Source: Salinibacterium sp. NK8237 (GTDB taxonomy: Bacteria > Actinomycetota > Actinomycetes > Actinomycetales > Microbacteriaceae). Taken from it: DNA of 64,000 bases. Position 1 is the first letter of the stretch. The number at the start of each line of letters is the position of its first letter. Of this stretch, positions 43,827-50,758 are shown in pieces. The DNA lies in assembly GCF_015864955.1 (NCBI RefSeq), contig NZ_JADYWE010000003.1:1-64000 (forward strand), given 5' to 3'. A model generated the notes under the pieces. It was not told the DNA's origin and did not search any database. It saw only the letters and a list, made by a program, of their open reading frames with translations. A program made the position numbers and the translations under genes.

Positions 43827-43876
43827 ACGAAACGAAACGTAGCCAGCTAGAGTTAGCTGTGTACATTTCGTTTCGT
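43827..43876 (+). promoter_or_regulatory. Inverted-repeat operator upstream of the AbiE-type pair
   Basis: A perfect 11-bp inverted repeat: ACGAAACGAAA (43827-43837) and TTTCGTTTCGT (43866-43876), 28 bases apart, with an inner repeat AGCTA/TAGCT (43845-43849, 43854-43858). The left arm extends as three GAAAC units. The right arm ends one base before AAAGGAGGGG, the antitoxin ribosome-binding site. AbiEi antitoxins are known to bind inverted repeats and repress their own operon, so this is the expected site. Confidence 0.75.
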
Positions 43877-43888
43877 AAAGGAGGGGTG

Positions 43889-44446
43889 ATGAAAGTAGTC
43901 AGGCCGAAATCTGCTGAGAGCGCCGAGACAAACCGGAGCGGTCTCTACCGTGATGCACAAGCGGGGAAATGGGAACGGATCGCACGCGGTCTCTATCTCC
44001 CCGTCGGTTCGCCTGCGGCAGACTGGGACCAGATTGAAGCTTCAGCGCGGCGTCCTGAAGCGACAATTTGTCTCGTTTCCGCCCTCGCGTACTACGACCT
44101 CACTGACGCCATCCCCGCTGAGCTCGATGTCGCCATCCCCCGAGGAGCGCGCGCACCGGTCAGTGACGGGGCCATCCGTTGGCACCGGTTCGACAAAGCC
44201 ACCTTCGGCATCGAGCGCAACGAAATTGCCATCCCGGGAAGCTCCCACACCATCGGTATCTACACGCCTGAGCGCACCATTGCCGATTGTTTCCGTCTGC
44301 GAGCAATAACTGGCTATGAAATTCCTCGAGAGGCGCTCAAAGAGTGGCTCCGCCGCGGAGGTAAGCCAGCCAAGCTCGTGCAGGCTGCTGTACAGCTGCC
44401 GCGCACCAAGACCCCAGTCTTGGCCGCTTTGGAAGCTCTCTCGTGA
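43889..44446 (+). CDS. AbiEi-type antitoxin / autoregulator of type IV toxin-antitoxin pair
   Basis: A 185-residue protein with the AbiEi winged-helix start (NRSGLYRDAQAGKWERIARGLYLP) and a C-terminal domain with CLVSALAYYDLTDAIPAELDVAIPRG and PERTIADCFRLRAITGYE, typical of the antitoxin. ATG 43889 is chosen because AAAGGAGGGG sits just upstream; a frame opens 10 codons earlier inside the operator. It overlaps the toxin gene by 4 bases (GTGA). In this type the antitoxin does not bind the toxin; it represses the operon and counters the toxin's effect. Confidence 0.85.
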   Translation: MKVVRPKSAESAETNRSGLYRDAQAGKWERIARGLYLPVGSPAADWDQIEASARRPEATICLVSALAYYDLTDAIPAELDVAIPRGARAPVSDGAIRWHRFDKATFGIERNEIAIPGSSHTIGIYTPERTIADCFRLRAITGYEIPREALKEWLRRGGKPAKLVQAAVQLPRTKTPVLAALEALS

Positions 44447-45291
44447 ATGGCGACGAAGTCTTTCGTCGAATCCAAGCAGCTGCGCGAGCGAGCGTTGCTG
44501 CGAACGGTTCTCCTGCGCCCACACAGGAGTACCTAATTCGTCACTCGCTGGAGTCATTCCTCGACAGACTCAACCGCACCGTGCACGCGCCCGACTTCGT
44601 GCTGAAAGGGGGACTACTGCTCGGGGCGTACGGGGTTCGCCGTCCGACCAAAGATGCAGACTCAAACGCGATAGCGGCGGATGTCACTCCAGAACATCTC
44701 AGCCAGGTAGTGCGCGACGTCGCAGCCGTTGATGCAGGTGACGGGGTTGAGTTCTTGCTCGATACGCTCAACATCGCAGAAATTCGAGACGACGCTGACT
44801 ATCCAGGCGTGCGCGTTCGTGTGCAGGTAACAGTAAGCAGCTGGCAGGGCGTTGTGGCATGGGACGTATCCGCTGGGGATCCCATCGTCCCGGCTCCGCG
44901 TGAGGTCACGTTGGAGCGAATTCTCGGAAACCCCATCAGGCTGGTCGGATATGCGCCGGAGTCGACTGTCGCCGAGAAAGGGGTCACGATTTTAGAAAGA
45001 GGCATTGCGAGCACTCGCTGGCGGGATTACGTCGATATCGTTACGCTCAGTGGCGCCGGTCTCGACGCTGCAGAGCTCCTCAAAGCAGTGCGCGCAGTGG
45101 CCGCCTACCGGGAAGTGAGTCTGTCACCGATCGCCCCGATTCTCCAAGGATATGGCGCATTGAGTCAGCCAAAGTGGGCAGCATGGCGCAAGAAAGAACG
45201 CTTACAAGACGTCTGCGCAGAAAAATTGGACGATCAGATTGCACAAGTCGCGGCCATCCTCGACCCAATCTTCGAACAAGGCTCTGAATGA
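44443..45291 (+). CDS. AbiEii-type nucleotidyltransferase toxin
   Basis: A 282-residue DUF1814/AbiEii-type protein. VLKGGLLLGAYGVRRPTKDAD is the nucleotidyltransferase motif (GG...R.TKD-x-D), and AEKGVTILERGIASTRWRDYVDI gives the later EK..RG...R.KD..D block. Family toxins transfer nucleotides, e.g. onto tRNA acceptor ends, giving growth arrest and phage abortive infection. All expected acidic residues seem to be present. GTG start inside the antitoxin stop. Nearby integrase or transposase genes are absent. Confidence 0.82.
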   Translation: MNGDEVFRRIQAAARASVAANGSPAPTQEYLIRHSLESFLDRLNRTVHAPDFVLKGGLLLGAYGVRRPTKDADSNAIAADVTPEHLSQVVRDVAAVDAGDGVEFLLDTLNIAEIRDDADYPGVRVRVQVTVSSWQGVVAWDVSAGDPIVPAPREVTLERILGNPIRLVGYAPESTVAEKGVTILERGIASTRWRDYVDIVTLSGAGLDAAELLKAVRAVAAYREVSLSPIAPILQGYGALSQPKWAAWRKKERLQDVCAEKLDDQIAQVAAILDPIFEQGSE

Positions 45292-45501
45292 TCAGGCACT
45301 GCATTCGTTGCTGAGCGAGGCCGCTAGCTCGAAGACATAGCGATCCTCCGCATACCCCTCGATCAATCGACGGTCAACCAGGTTCCTGCAAAGATATCGG
45401 AGGTCTGTTGCATGGGCGAAAGGTTGTCCTCGGTTTGGGTGGATTTCTCTTTCAGGCATACCTGACCCGAGTGGCACCCTAGAAGCGGCTTGCTTGGTCA
45501 T
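45292..45501 (-). CDS. Uncertain 69-residue ORF after the toxin gene
   Basis: An open frame of 69 residues convergent with the toxin gene. Its second half (DLRYLCRNLVDRRLIEGYAEDRYVFELA) reads like a winged-helix end, but there is no ribosome-binding site and I recognise no family. It may be the remnant of a longer gene or not a gene at all. The same interval holds no other feature besides the hairpin at 45508-45547. Confidence 0.22.
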   Translation of the reverse strand: MTKQAASRVPLGSGMPEREIHPNRGQPFAHATDLRYLCRNLVDRRLIEGYAEDRYVFELAASLSNECSA

Positions 45502-45507
45502 TGACGC

Positions 45508-45547
45508 CGGATGCCCGGCCTCCCGGAAGGGGAGAGCCGGGCATCCG
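45508..45547 (-). terminator. Strong hairpin terminating the YtrA-type ABC operon
   Basis: A 12-bp stem (CGGATGCCCGGC with GCCGGGCATCCG) prolonged by CTCC/GGAG with one bulge. It lies 37 bases past the minus-strand permease stop. No U-run. Confidence 0.82.
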
Positions 45548-45583
45548 CGTCTCTGAGTTGTTCTAGCAACCGCAGCCTTAGAG

Positions 45584-46354
45584 CTACGCCGCGTTGCGCG
45601 GGGTTGCCCGTCGCAGCAGCACGAAGCCGGCGACGCCGCTGATCGCGGTGAGCACGAGGCTCCAGGCGGCGACGCCGAGTACGCCGAGGTCGACCAGTGT
45701 GGAGCCCACGGCAGCCCACGAGTCGGTAAAGGTGGTCAGCGCGATCAGGCCGACGAGGAGCGCCCCGACGATGATGAAGAACATCGTGACGCCGGTTGCC
45801 TTCCACCGCACCCAGACCGCAGCAATCGCGGAACCGAAGAAGAGGAAGAACAGGAACAGCACGAACGTAACGAAGATGCGTTCCGGCGCAGATTCACCGA
45901 AATAAATCGGTGCAAACATCGTTCCGCCCATGCCCCAGCCGTTTGTTGCCTTTTCGATTGCTCCGAGCACGGTGAGACCTGTTGTGTAGATCACGGCAAG
46001 AGCGATGAAGGCGAGAGCGCTGCCGAGGTAGTAGTCGCGACGAGTGACGCCGTAGCCGAGTGCAAACGGGAACGTGATGCTGATCGCTTGAATCGCCACC
46101 ACCATCATGTAGATGAAGATGAAGAAGCTGGATCCACCAAATTCTGTTCCCTCGAGTGCGCCTTCTCTTTGCTCGGGAGAGAGCGCCGAGTAGATCAGCC
46201 ACCAGATCGTGAGCGACCCGACAAAGATCACTCCGAGAATGATCCACGGTAAGCCGAGGGTCGTCCAGGGGTTGGCGAAGTGCAGTTTCGTGACGCGCGT
46301 GATGCGCTTCAGGGGGCTTGCCGGCTGGGCGAGAGCCGTTGTTGTGGTGGTCAT
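45584..46354 (-). CDS. ABC transporter membrane subunit (unclassified)
   Basis: A 256-residue protein with six hydrophobic segments (about 35-57, 79-101, 108-130, 160-182, 189-211, 222-245). It lacks the EAA loop of importers and looks like the ABC-2-type membrane partner found with YtrA-regulated ATPases. Third gene of gntR/ATPase/permease, overlapping the ATPase by 4 bases. Such systems respond to cell-wall antibiotics in Bacillus (ytr operon); here that is inference. Confidence 0.78.
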   Translation of the reverse strand: MTTTTTALAQPASPLKRITRVTKLHFANPWTTLGLPWIILGVIFVGSLTIWWLIYSALSPEQREGALEGTEFGGSSFFIFIYMMVVAIQAISITFPFALGYGVTRRDYYLGSALAFIALAVIYTTGLTVLGAIEKATNGWGMGGTMFAPIYFGESAPERIFVTFVLFLFFLFFGSAIAAVWVRWKATGVTMFFIIVGALLVGLIALTTFTDSWAAVGSTLVDLGVLGVAAWSLVLTAISGVAGFVLLRRATPRNAA

Positions 46355-47241
46355 GCGCTGGCCTCGAATTCCTTGGTCTCGGTGCGGGTGAGTTGGATGA
46401 TGAGCTGCTGCAGCGACACCGGTGACAGTTCCAGCCCGGCAGCGTGTGCGTCGCGGCGCTCGCTCTCGCTAAGCCCGGCGACGGTGACAGAGCTGAGCCC
46501 GCCGATACCGTCGCGGTGCAACACTTCGCGGTCGCCGATGAACGCCTCGACGGCGGTCTTCATGCCGACAACGTTGGTGGCGCGATTGCGGAGAGTTTCG
46601 GCATCCTCGTTGATGAGGAGTTTGCCTTCGTCGATCACGAGAACGTGTTCGAGCAGGTTGCTGACCTCGTCGATGAGGTGAGTGGAGAGGATCACGGTGC
46701 GCGGGTGGGCGGCGTAGTCCTCAAGAAGGCGGTCGTAGAAGATTTGGCGAGCCACGGCATCCAACCCCAGGTAGGGCTCATCGAAGAAGGTGAGCGGGGC
46801 GCGCGAGGCGAGGCCGACGATGACGCCGATGGAGGAAAGCTGGCCGCGCGAGAGTTTCTTGATGCGGCGGTCGAGGGGGAGGCGGAAGTCGGCGATCAGT
46901 CGATCGGCGAATTCTTGGTCCCAGTTGGCGAAGAACCACGGGGCAGTTTTAAAGACGTCTTTGGGGCGGAAGTCTTCGGGGTAACGCTGGCTCTCTTTGA
47001 TGAAGCAGGTGTTCTGCAGAACCTTGGCGTTCTCGACCGGGGGTTGACCGAACAGCGAGATGGAGCCGCTCGAGGCGAACTCTTGGCCGGTGAGCAGCTG
47101 CATGAGCGTGGTCTTGCCGGCACCGTTGCGACCGAGCAGGCCGTAAATCTTGTTCTTTTCGACCGTGAAGCTCACGTCGTTGACGGCGTTTACTTTGCCG
47201 AAGTGCTTGCTGAGGTTAGTGACCTCGATGGTGGGGGTCAT
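46351..47241 (-). CDS. ABC transporter ATP-binding protein (YtrB-like)
   Basis: A 296-residue ATPase with Walker A GRNGAGKTT, an unusual signature LSRGQLSSIGVIVGL, and Walker B LTFFDEPYLGLD followed by ILSTHLIDEVS. The ~80-residue C-terminal extension after the core matches the exporter class. Overlaps both neighbours by 4 bases. Confidence 0.9.
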   Translation of the reverse strand: MTPTIEVTNLSKHFGKVNAVNDVSFTVEKNKIYGLLGRNGAGKTTLMQLLTGQEFASSGSISLFGQPPVENAKVLQNTCFIKESQRYPEDFRPKDVFKTAPWFFANWDQEFADRLIADFRLPLDRRIKKLSRGQLSSIGVIVGLASRAPLTFFDEPYLGLDAVARQIFYDRLLEDYAAHPRTVILSTHLIDEVSNLLEHVLVIDEGKLLINEDAETLRNRATNVVGMKTAVEAFIGDREVLHRDGIGGLSSVTVAGLSESERRDAHAAGLELSPVSLQQLIIQLTRTETKEFEASA

Positions 47242-47597
47242 GAGTTGTTCGCCTCCTTGGCGATCATCTGGGTGAGTTGGGCAGAGTCGATGCCGAGCTT
47301 TTCTGCCTCGGCCAAGAGGGGGCGAACGTACTCGCTGCTGAAGCTGTCGCGGCGGGCACCTTTGAGTTGTTCTTGAGCGCCGGCGGCGACGAACATTCCG
47401 ATTCCTCGTTTCTTGTAGAGAATTCCTGCATCGACGAGCACGTTCACGCCTTTGAGGGCGGTCGCGGGGTTGATGCGATAGAAGGCTGCGAACTCGTTGA
47501 TCGAGGGAGCCTGGCCTTCTTCGGGCAGTGCGCCGGAGATGATGTCGTTCTCAATGTTCTCGGCGACCTGCGCGAAGATGGGGCGAGAGTCATCCAT
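47238..47597 (-). CDS. GntR-family regulator, YtrA subfamily
   Basis: A 119-residue regulator: winged helix (IFAQVAENIENDIISGALPEEGQAPSINEFAAFYRINPATALKGVNVLVDAGILYKKRG) and the short YtrA-type dimerisation tail. ATG 47597 has AAAGGAGG at 6 bases; a frame 41 codons longer is rejected. It leads the ABC operon and probably represses it through the perfect inverted repeat at 47669-47698. Confidence 0.9.
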   Translation of the reverse strand: MDDSRPIFAQVAENIENDIISGALPEEGQAPSINEFAAFYRINPATALKGVNVLVDAGILYKKRGIGMFVAAGAQEQLKGARRDSFSSEYVRPLLAEAEKLGIDSAQLTQMIAKEANNS

Positions 47598-47668
47598 GTG
47601 AGCCTCCTTTCTGAGTGCGGGTGGTGATCTAGCGGTGCCGCGGTGATGCGGTAACAGTACGGCGGCTA

Positions 47669-47698
47669 GTTGGTTAGTTGGTGATGTAACTAACCAAC
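47669..47698. promoter_or_regulatory. Operator for the YtrA-type regulator
   Basis: A perfect 11-bp inverted repeat GTTGGTTAGTT-N8-AACTAACCAAC, 71 bases before gntR and 41 bases before the divergent amidase. YtrA-family regulators bind long dyads like this. It may control both directions. Confidence 0.8.
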
Positions 47699-47738
47699 CA
47701 GCATCGCGGGTTGTTGTCAACCCCCTTAGGCTGAATCC

Positions 47739-49154
47739 GTGTCAGAACTTCATCGCCTCACCGCCCTTGAGCAGCTCCATCTCGTGCGAGCGGGCGAGGT
47801 GAAGCCCAGCGAACTCGTGGAGTGCTATCTCGATCGCATCGAACGGCTGAACCCTGAGCTTGGTGCCTTTACGGTCGTGACTCCGGATGCTGCGCGCCAG
47901 CGTGCTGCGGAGCTCGAGGCCTCTGGCTCCCGCGCCTCCGCCCTCTGGGGCCTGCCCTCGGGCGAAAAAGACTTGTGGGCCCGCGCCGGAGTGCGCACCG
48001 CCTACGGATCGCGCGCCTTCGCCGACTTCGTGCCCGAGGTGTCGGATGAGATCGCCGACGTTCTCGATGCCGCCGGCGCAATTAGCCTCGGCAAAACCGC
48101 GACTCCCGAATTCGGCCTCCCCGCCTACACCGAACCACTTTCGGATGCCCCGGCTGTGAACCCCTGGGACACCTCGCTGGGCTCCGGCGGCAGCAGCGGG
48201 GGAGCGGCGGTCGCTGTCTCGGCCGGTCTCTTGCCGTTCGCGCCCGGCTCGGACGGTGGTGGCTCGATTCGCATCCCCGCCGCGGCGACCGGACTCGTCG
48301 GGCTCAAGCCTTCGCGTGGTCGCGTGCCCGCGGGCAGCGGTTTCGGTAGTCTCGGCCAGCTCCCGGTGGCCGGGCCGCTGGCTCGCACCGTGGCAGATGC
48401 CGCGTTGCTCCTCGATGGCATTGCCGGCCCTTCACCCTTCTCTGTTGGTCCGCCCACGTGGGACGGCGGCGCCTTCCTCAACGCCGCGATCCGCGGTGAG
48501 GGCACCTTCAACATTGGCGTCATGACAACCTCACCGTGGGATGAGACCTACGAGATCAGCGTCTCGCCCGCAGCTCAGGATGCTCTCACCCTCGCCCGCA
48601 GCGCGCTCGACCAGCTCGGCCACGGCAGCGAAGACTTCGCGCTCGACCCCTCACCCGAATACGCCGAAGCCTTCACGGTGCTGTGGCAAGCGGGGGCTGC
48701 CGGGATCCCGCTCGATGGTGAACAACTCGAGCTCGTGGAACCCCTCACGAAATGGCTCATCGAAAGCGGACGTCGGATGAGCGCGCGCGACGTGGGCGTC
48801 GCCATCGCGACCCTGTCCCGGTTCGAGCGCAGCGTCATCCGCCAGTTCTCGACCTACGACGCTGTGCTGACCCCGGCGATGGCTATGACCCCACGCCCGC
48901 TCGGCTGGTTTCATGCCGAGGATGCCTTCGAGAACTTTGCAAAGCAAGTGCAGTACACACCCTGGACGAGCTTCGTCAACGTCTCAGGCCTGCCCGCAAT
49001 CAGCCTCCCCGTGCACGAAACCGCGGAAGGGCTGCCAATGGGCGTGCAGCTCATTGGCCGCCCCGGTCGCGAGGACGTGTTACTCGCGATTGGTGCGCAG
49101 CTCGAGCGGCGCTTCCAGTGGGGCTCAAGGCATCCGGTGGCGTTTGGGGCTTAG
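47739..49154 (+). CDS. Amidase-signature hydrolase
   Basis: A 471-residue amidase-signature enzyme. The triad is visible: Lys77 in SGEKDLW, cis-Ser about 152 in GSGGSSGGAAVAV and nucleophile Ser176 in GSDGGGSIRIPAA. The C-terminus LPAISLPVHETAEGLPMGVQLIGRPG is the family end. Not part of gatCAB (no neighbours), so probably a broad amide hydrolase. GTG start with a weak ribosome-binding site. Confidence 0.9.
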   Translation: MSELHRLTALEQLHLVRAGEVKPSELVECYLDRIERLNPELGAFTVVTPDAARQRAAELEASGSRASALWGLPSGEKDLWARAGVRTAYGSRAFADFVPEVSDEIADVLDAAGAISLGKTATPEFGLPAYTEPLSDAPAVNPWDTSLGSGGSSGGAAVAVSAGLLPFAPGSDGGGSIRIPAAATGLVGLKPSRGRVPAGSGFGSLGQLPVAGPLARTVADAALLLDGIAGPSPFSVGPPTWDGGAFLNAAIRGEGTFNIGVMTTSPWDETYEISVSPAAQDALTLARSALDQLGHGSEDFALDPSPEYAEAFTVLWQAGAAGIPLDGEQLELVEPLTKWLIESGRRMSARDVGVAIATLSRFERSVIRQFSTYDAVLTPAMAMTPRPLGWFHAEDAFENFAKQVQYTPWTSFVNVSGLPAISLPVHETAEGLPMGVQLIGRPGREDVLLAIGAQLERRFQWGSRHPVAFGA

Positions 49155-49307
49155 CCCCTCGCCGAAATGCGGCTTCTGGGCGGCGCGCTGCTATAGCTCA
49201 GTCCCATGGGACGGATGGCGCACGGCCCTAAAACGGGGTGATTTCTCTTCGTAGCTGTGCGTCGTACGCTCATTACAAACGCTGATGCGAGAGTCATGAG
49301 GATGTCG

Positions 49308-49730
49308 ATGTTTCGACCAGTACCCCGCCAGCCCACGATGATCGATTCGGAGCGTGGGTTTAGCTGGCGCTCACTCGGCGCCACCGAGCGAGGCCTAGTA
49401 GAGATCGCGGCTCTCACCATCAACGGAGTCGAGATCCCATACGAGTACCGGGTCGAAGAGAGGCGCGACGAGCCGGCGCCGTGGTACGACATCGAAATCG
49501 GCAGTTTCGGCAGTAGCATTGCGGGTCAAGTGCAACGCGGTCTCACGAAACACCGATGGGCGTCTGACACCGAGCGTGAAGGGGCAGTTTTGATTGCGAT
49601 CGAAGCGACTCTGGCTTGGTTCCCGGGCGGTCGCGGTGTGGCTCGCGGAGATGGGAATATGAGGGCAACCTTCGGAGGTCGGCAGTATCGCCTTAGTGAC
49701 TTCGGTCCCTACTTCGGTTGCCCTGCCTGA
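49308..49730 (+). CDS. Hypothetical protein
   Basis: A 140-residue soluble protein with no family I recognise. It has a mixed alpha/beta look (SWRSLGATERGLVEIAALTINGVEIPYEYRVE; SSIAGQVQRGLTKHRW). ATG 49308 with GAGG at 6 bases is preferred over GTG 49257. Isolated gene; the intervals 49155-49307 and 49731-49886 show no other feature apart from the short palindrome AGTCCCATGGGAC near 49199. Confidence 0.5.
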   Translation: MFRPVPRQPTMIDSERGFSWRSLGATERGLVEIAALTINGVEIPYEYRVEERRDEPAPWYDIEIGSFGSSIAGQVQRGLTKHRWASDTEREGAVLIAIEATLAWFPGGRGVARGDGNMRATFGGRQYRLSDFGPYFGCPA

Positions 49731-49886
49731 GCCCGCCCCGCGGGCTCGATGGCATTCGGCAGGCAGTTGTTCAGACCACCGCCGATGCTAGGAAGCTCGC
49801 GAGCACTCTGAGCCACCCGACGGTGCCGAGATCCTTTTAGGCCGCTGAAACTCATGGCTTGGAGTCCGCCGAGAGGGCTTCGTAAT

Positions 49887-49905
49887 TTAGGTAAGGCATG
49901 CCTAT
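49887..49905 (+). promoter_or_regulatory. DtxR/IdeR iron box
   Basis: TTAGGTAAGGCATGCCTAT agrees with the 19-base iron-box consensus at most positions (left half perfect). A -10-like TATACT (49903-49908) overlaps its right end, so bound DtxR should block transcription. Confidence 0.8.
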
Positions 49906-49915
49906 ACTGGGATCA

Positions 49916-50269
49916 ATGTTTCCCGAACTCTTCACCCCGCAGATCGCCTGGAATCCCCAGTCGGCTGACCGTGTGCTGCTCGCGGGAGACGAGACCTCGA
50001 TCGACGCAATATCGATGATTCTCGCGACATTGCCGGCCCGTTCACGCGGCCAAGTGTTCATCGAGGTTGACTCGGCTGACGACATCCAGCCGCTATCGGC
50101 TCCTGGTCGTTTCAGCGTGTGCTGGTTGCTGCGCGAACGCGGCCAAAGCGTTGCCCGTTCGGTCGATGCGTGGCTCAGCGAAATGCTGCCGGTGAGCGCA
50201 TTCGGCGAGAGCACCGTTTACGCGTGGGTTGCCCATCAGGGCCCCGCACGCCTGCTCAGTTCGAACTAG
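49916..50269 (+). CDS. Small SIP-like protein (C-terminal domain of siderophore-interacting proteins)
   Basis: A 117-residue protein matching only the C-terminal NAD(P)H-binding half of SIP/ViuB proteins: RVLLAGDETSIDAISMILATLP, VFIEVDSADDIQPLSAPG, and the late VYAWVAHQG. The FAD domain is absent. It sits behind an iron box, so it is iron-regulated. ATG 49916 is chosen because ATG 49898 lies inside the box; the -10 at 49903-49908 would give a leaderless mRNA starting at about 49915. Confidence 0.82.
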   Translation: MFPELFTPQIAWNPQSADRVLLAGDETSIDAISMILATLPARSRGQVFIEVDSADDIQPLSAPGRFSVCWLLRERGQSVARSVDAWLSEMLPVSAFGESTVYAWVAHQGPARLLSSN

Positions 50270-50290
50270 CTCGCGCCCAGCATCCGCCTA

Positions 50291-50758
50291 CTAGTTCTCC
50301 GTGCTGTCTTTCGGCGCACGCGATGATTTCGCGCGCACATACCCGCCCAACTCCAGCCCCGCCTCCACCTCAAAGCGGTTCGTCAGCGGGTTCTGCCCGG
50401 CCAGCAGATACAGCGGAATAAACCACAGCCCATACTTGCGCCACTGCTTGCGGTGCACAGCCTCATGCGCCAACACGTTATCGCTCGCGTTGTCGCAGGT
50501 GAGATACACGGCGCCAATCGTGGTGCCGCCGCGACCGAAGGCCCAGCGAGGCACGTGCTCGGCAACGATAACGCCGCCTTGAGAACGCACCCGCAGTCCG
50601 CTCAGCACGCCACCCCACAGCAGCCCGGATGCTGTAGCAAACCAGTAGCCAGGTCGCGTGACCACGGGGTGCAGCAGCACTCGCTGAGCGCGCGGACTGT
50701 GTTCGGTGCGCGCGAGAGCGTGCCCGAACCGCGTGCCCAGCGTTAGTGCTCGGCTCAC
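50291..50758 (-). CDS. HExxH-motif protein of unknown function
   Basis: A 155-residue protein with one hydrophobic stretch (PGYWFATASGLLWGGVLSG), the zinc-peptidase-like VLAHEAVHRKQWRKYG and a downstream acidic FEVEAGLELGGY that could give a third ligand. In actinobacteria such proteins are often mislabelled Fe-S oxidoreductase. GTG 50758 overlaps the flavoenzyme stop (GTGA), so it is translated with it; a frame 11 codons longer exists but lies within that gene. Protease activity is unproven. Confidence 0.65.
   Translation of the reverse strand: MSRALTLGTRFGHALARTEHSPRAQRVLLHPVVTRPGYWFATASGLLWGGVLSGLRVRSQGGVIVAEHVPRWAFGRGGTTIGAVYLTCDNASDNVLAHEAVHRKQWRKYGLWFIPLYLLAGQNPLTNRFEVEAGLELGGYVRAKSSRAPKDSTEN

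Noticed and set aside
43824..43840. Three GAAAC units as the start of a CRISPR-like array
   Set aside because: Units are 5 bases, without spacers, and form an inverted repeat in front of AbiEi; an operator explains them better.
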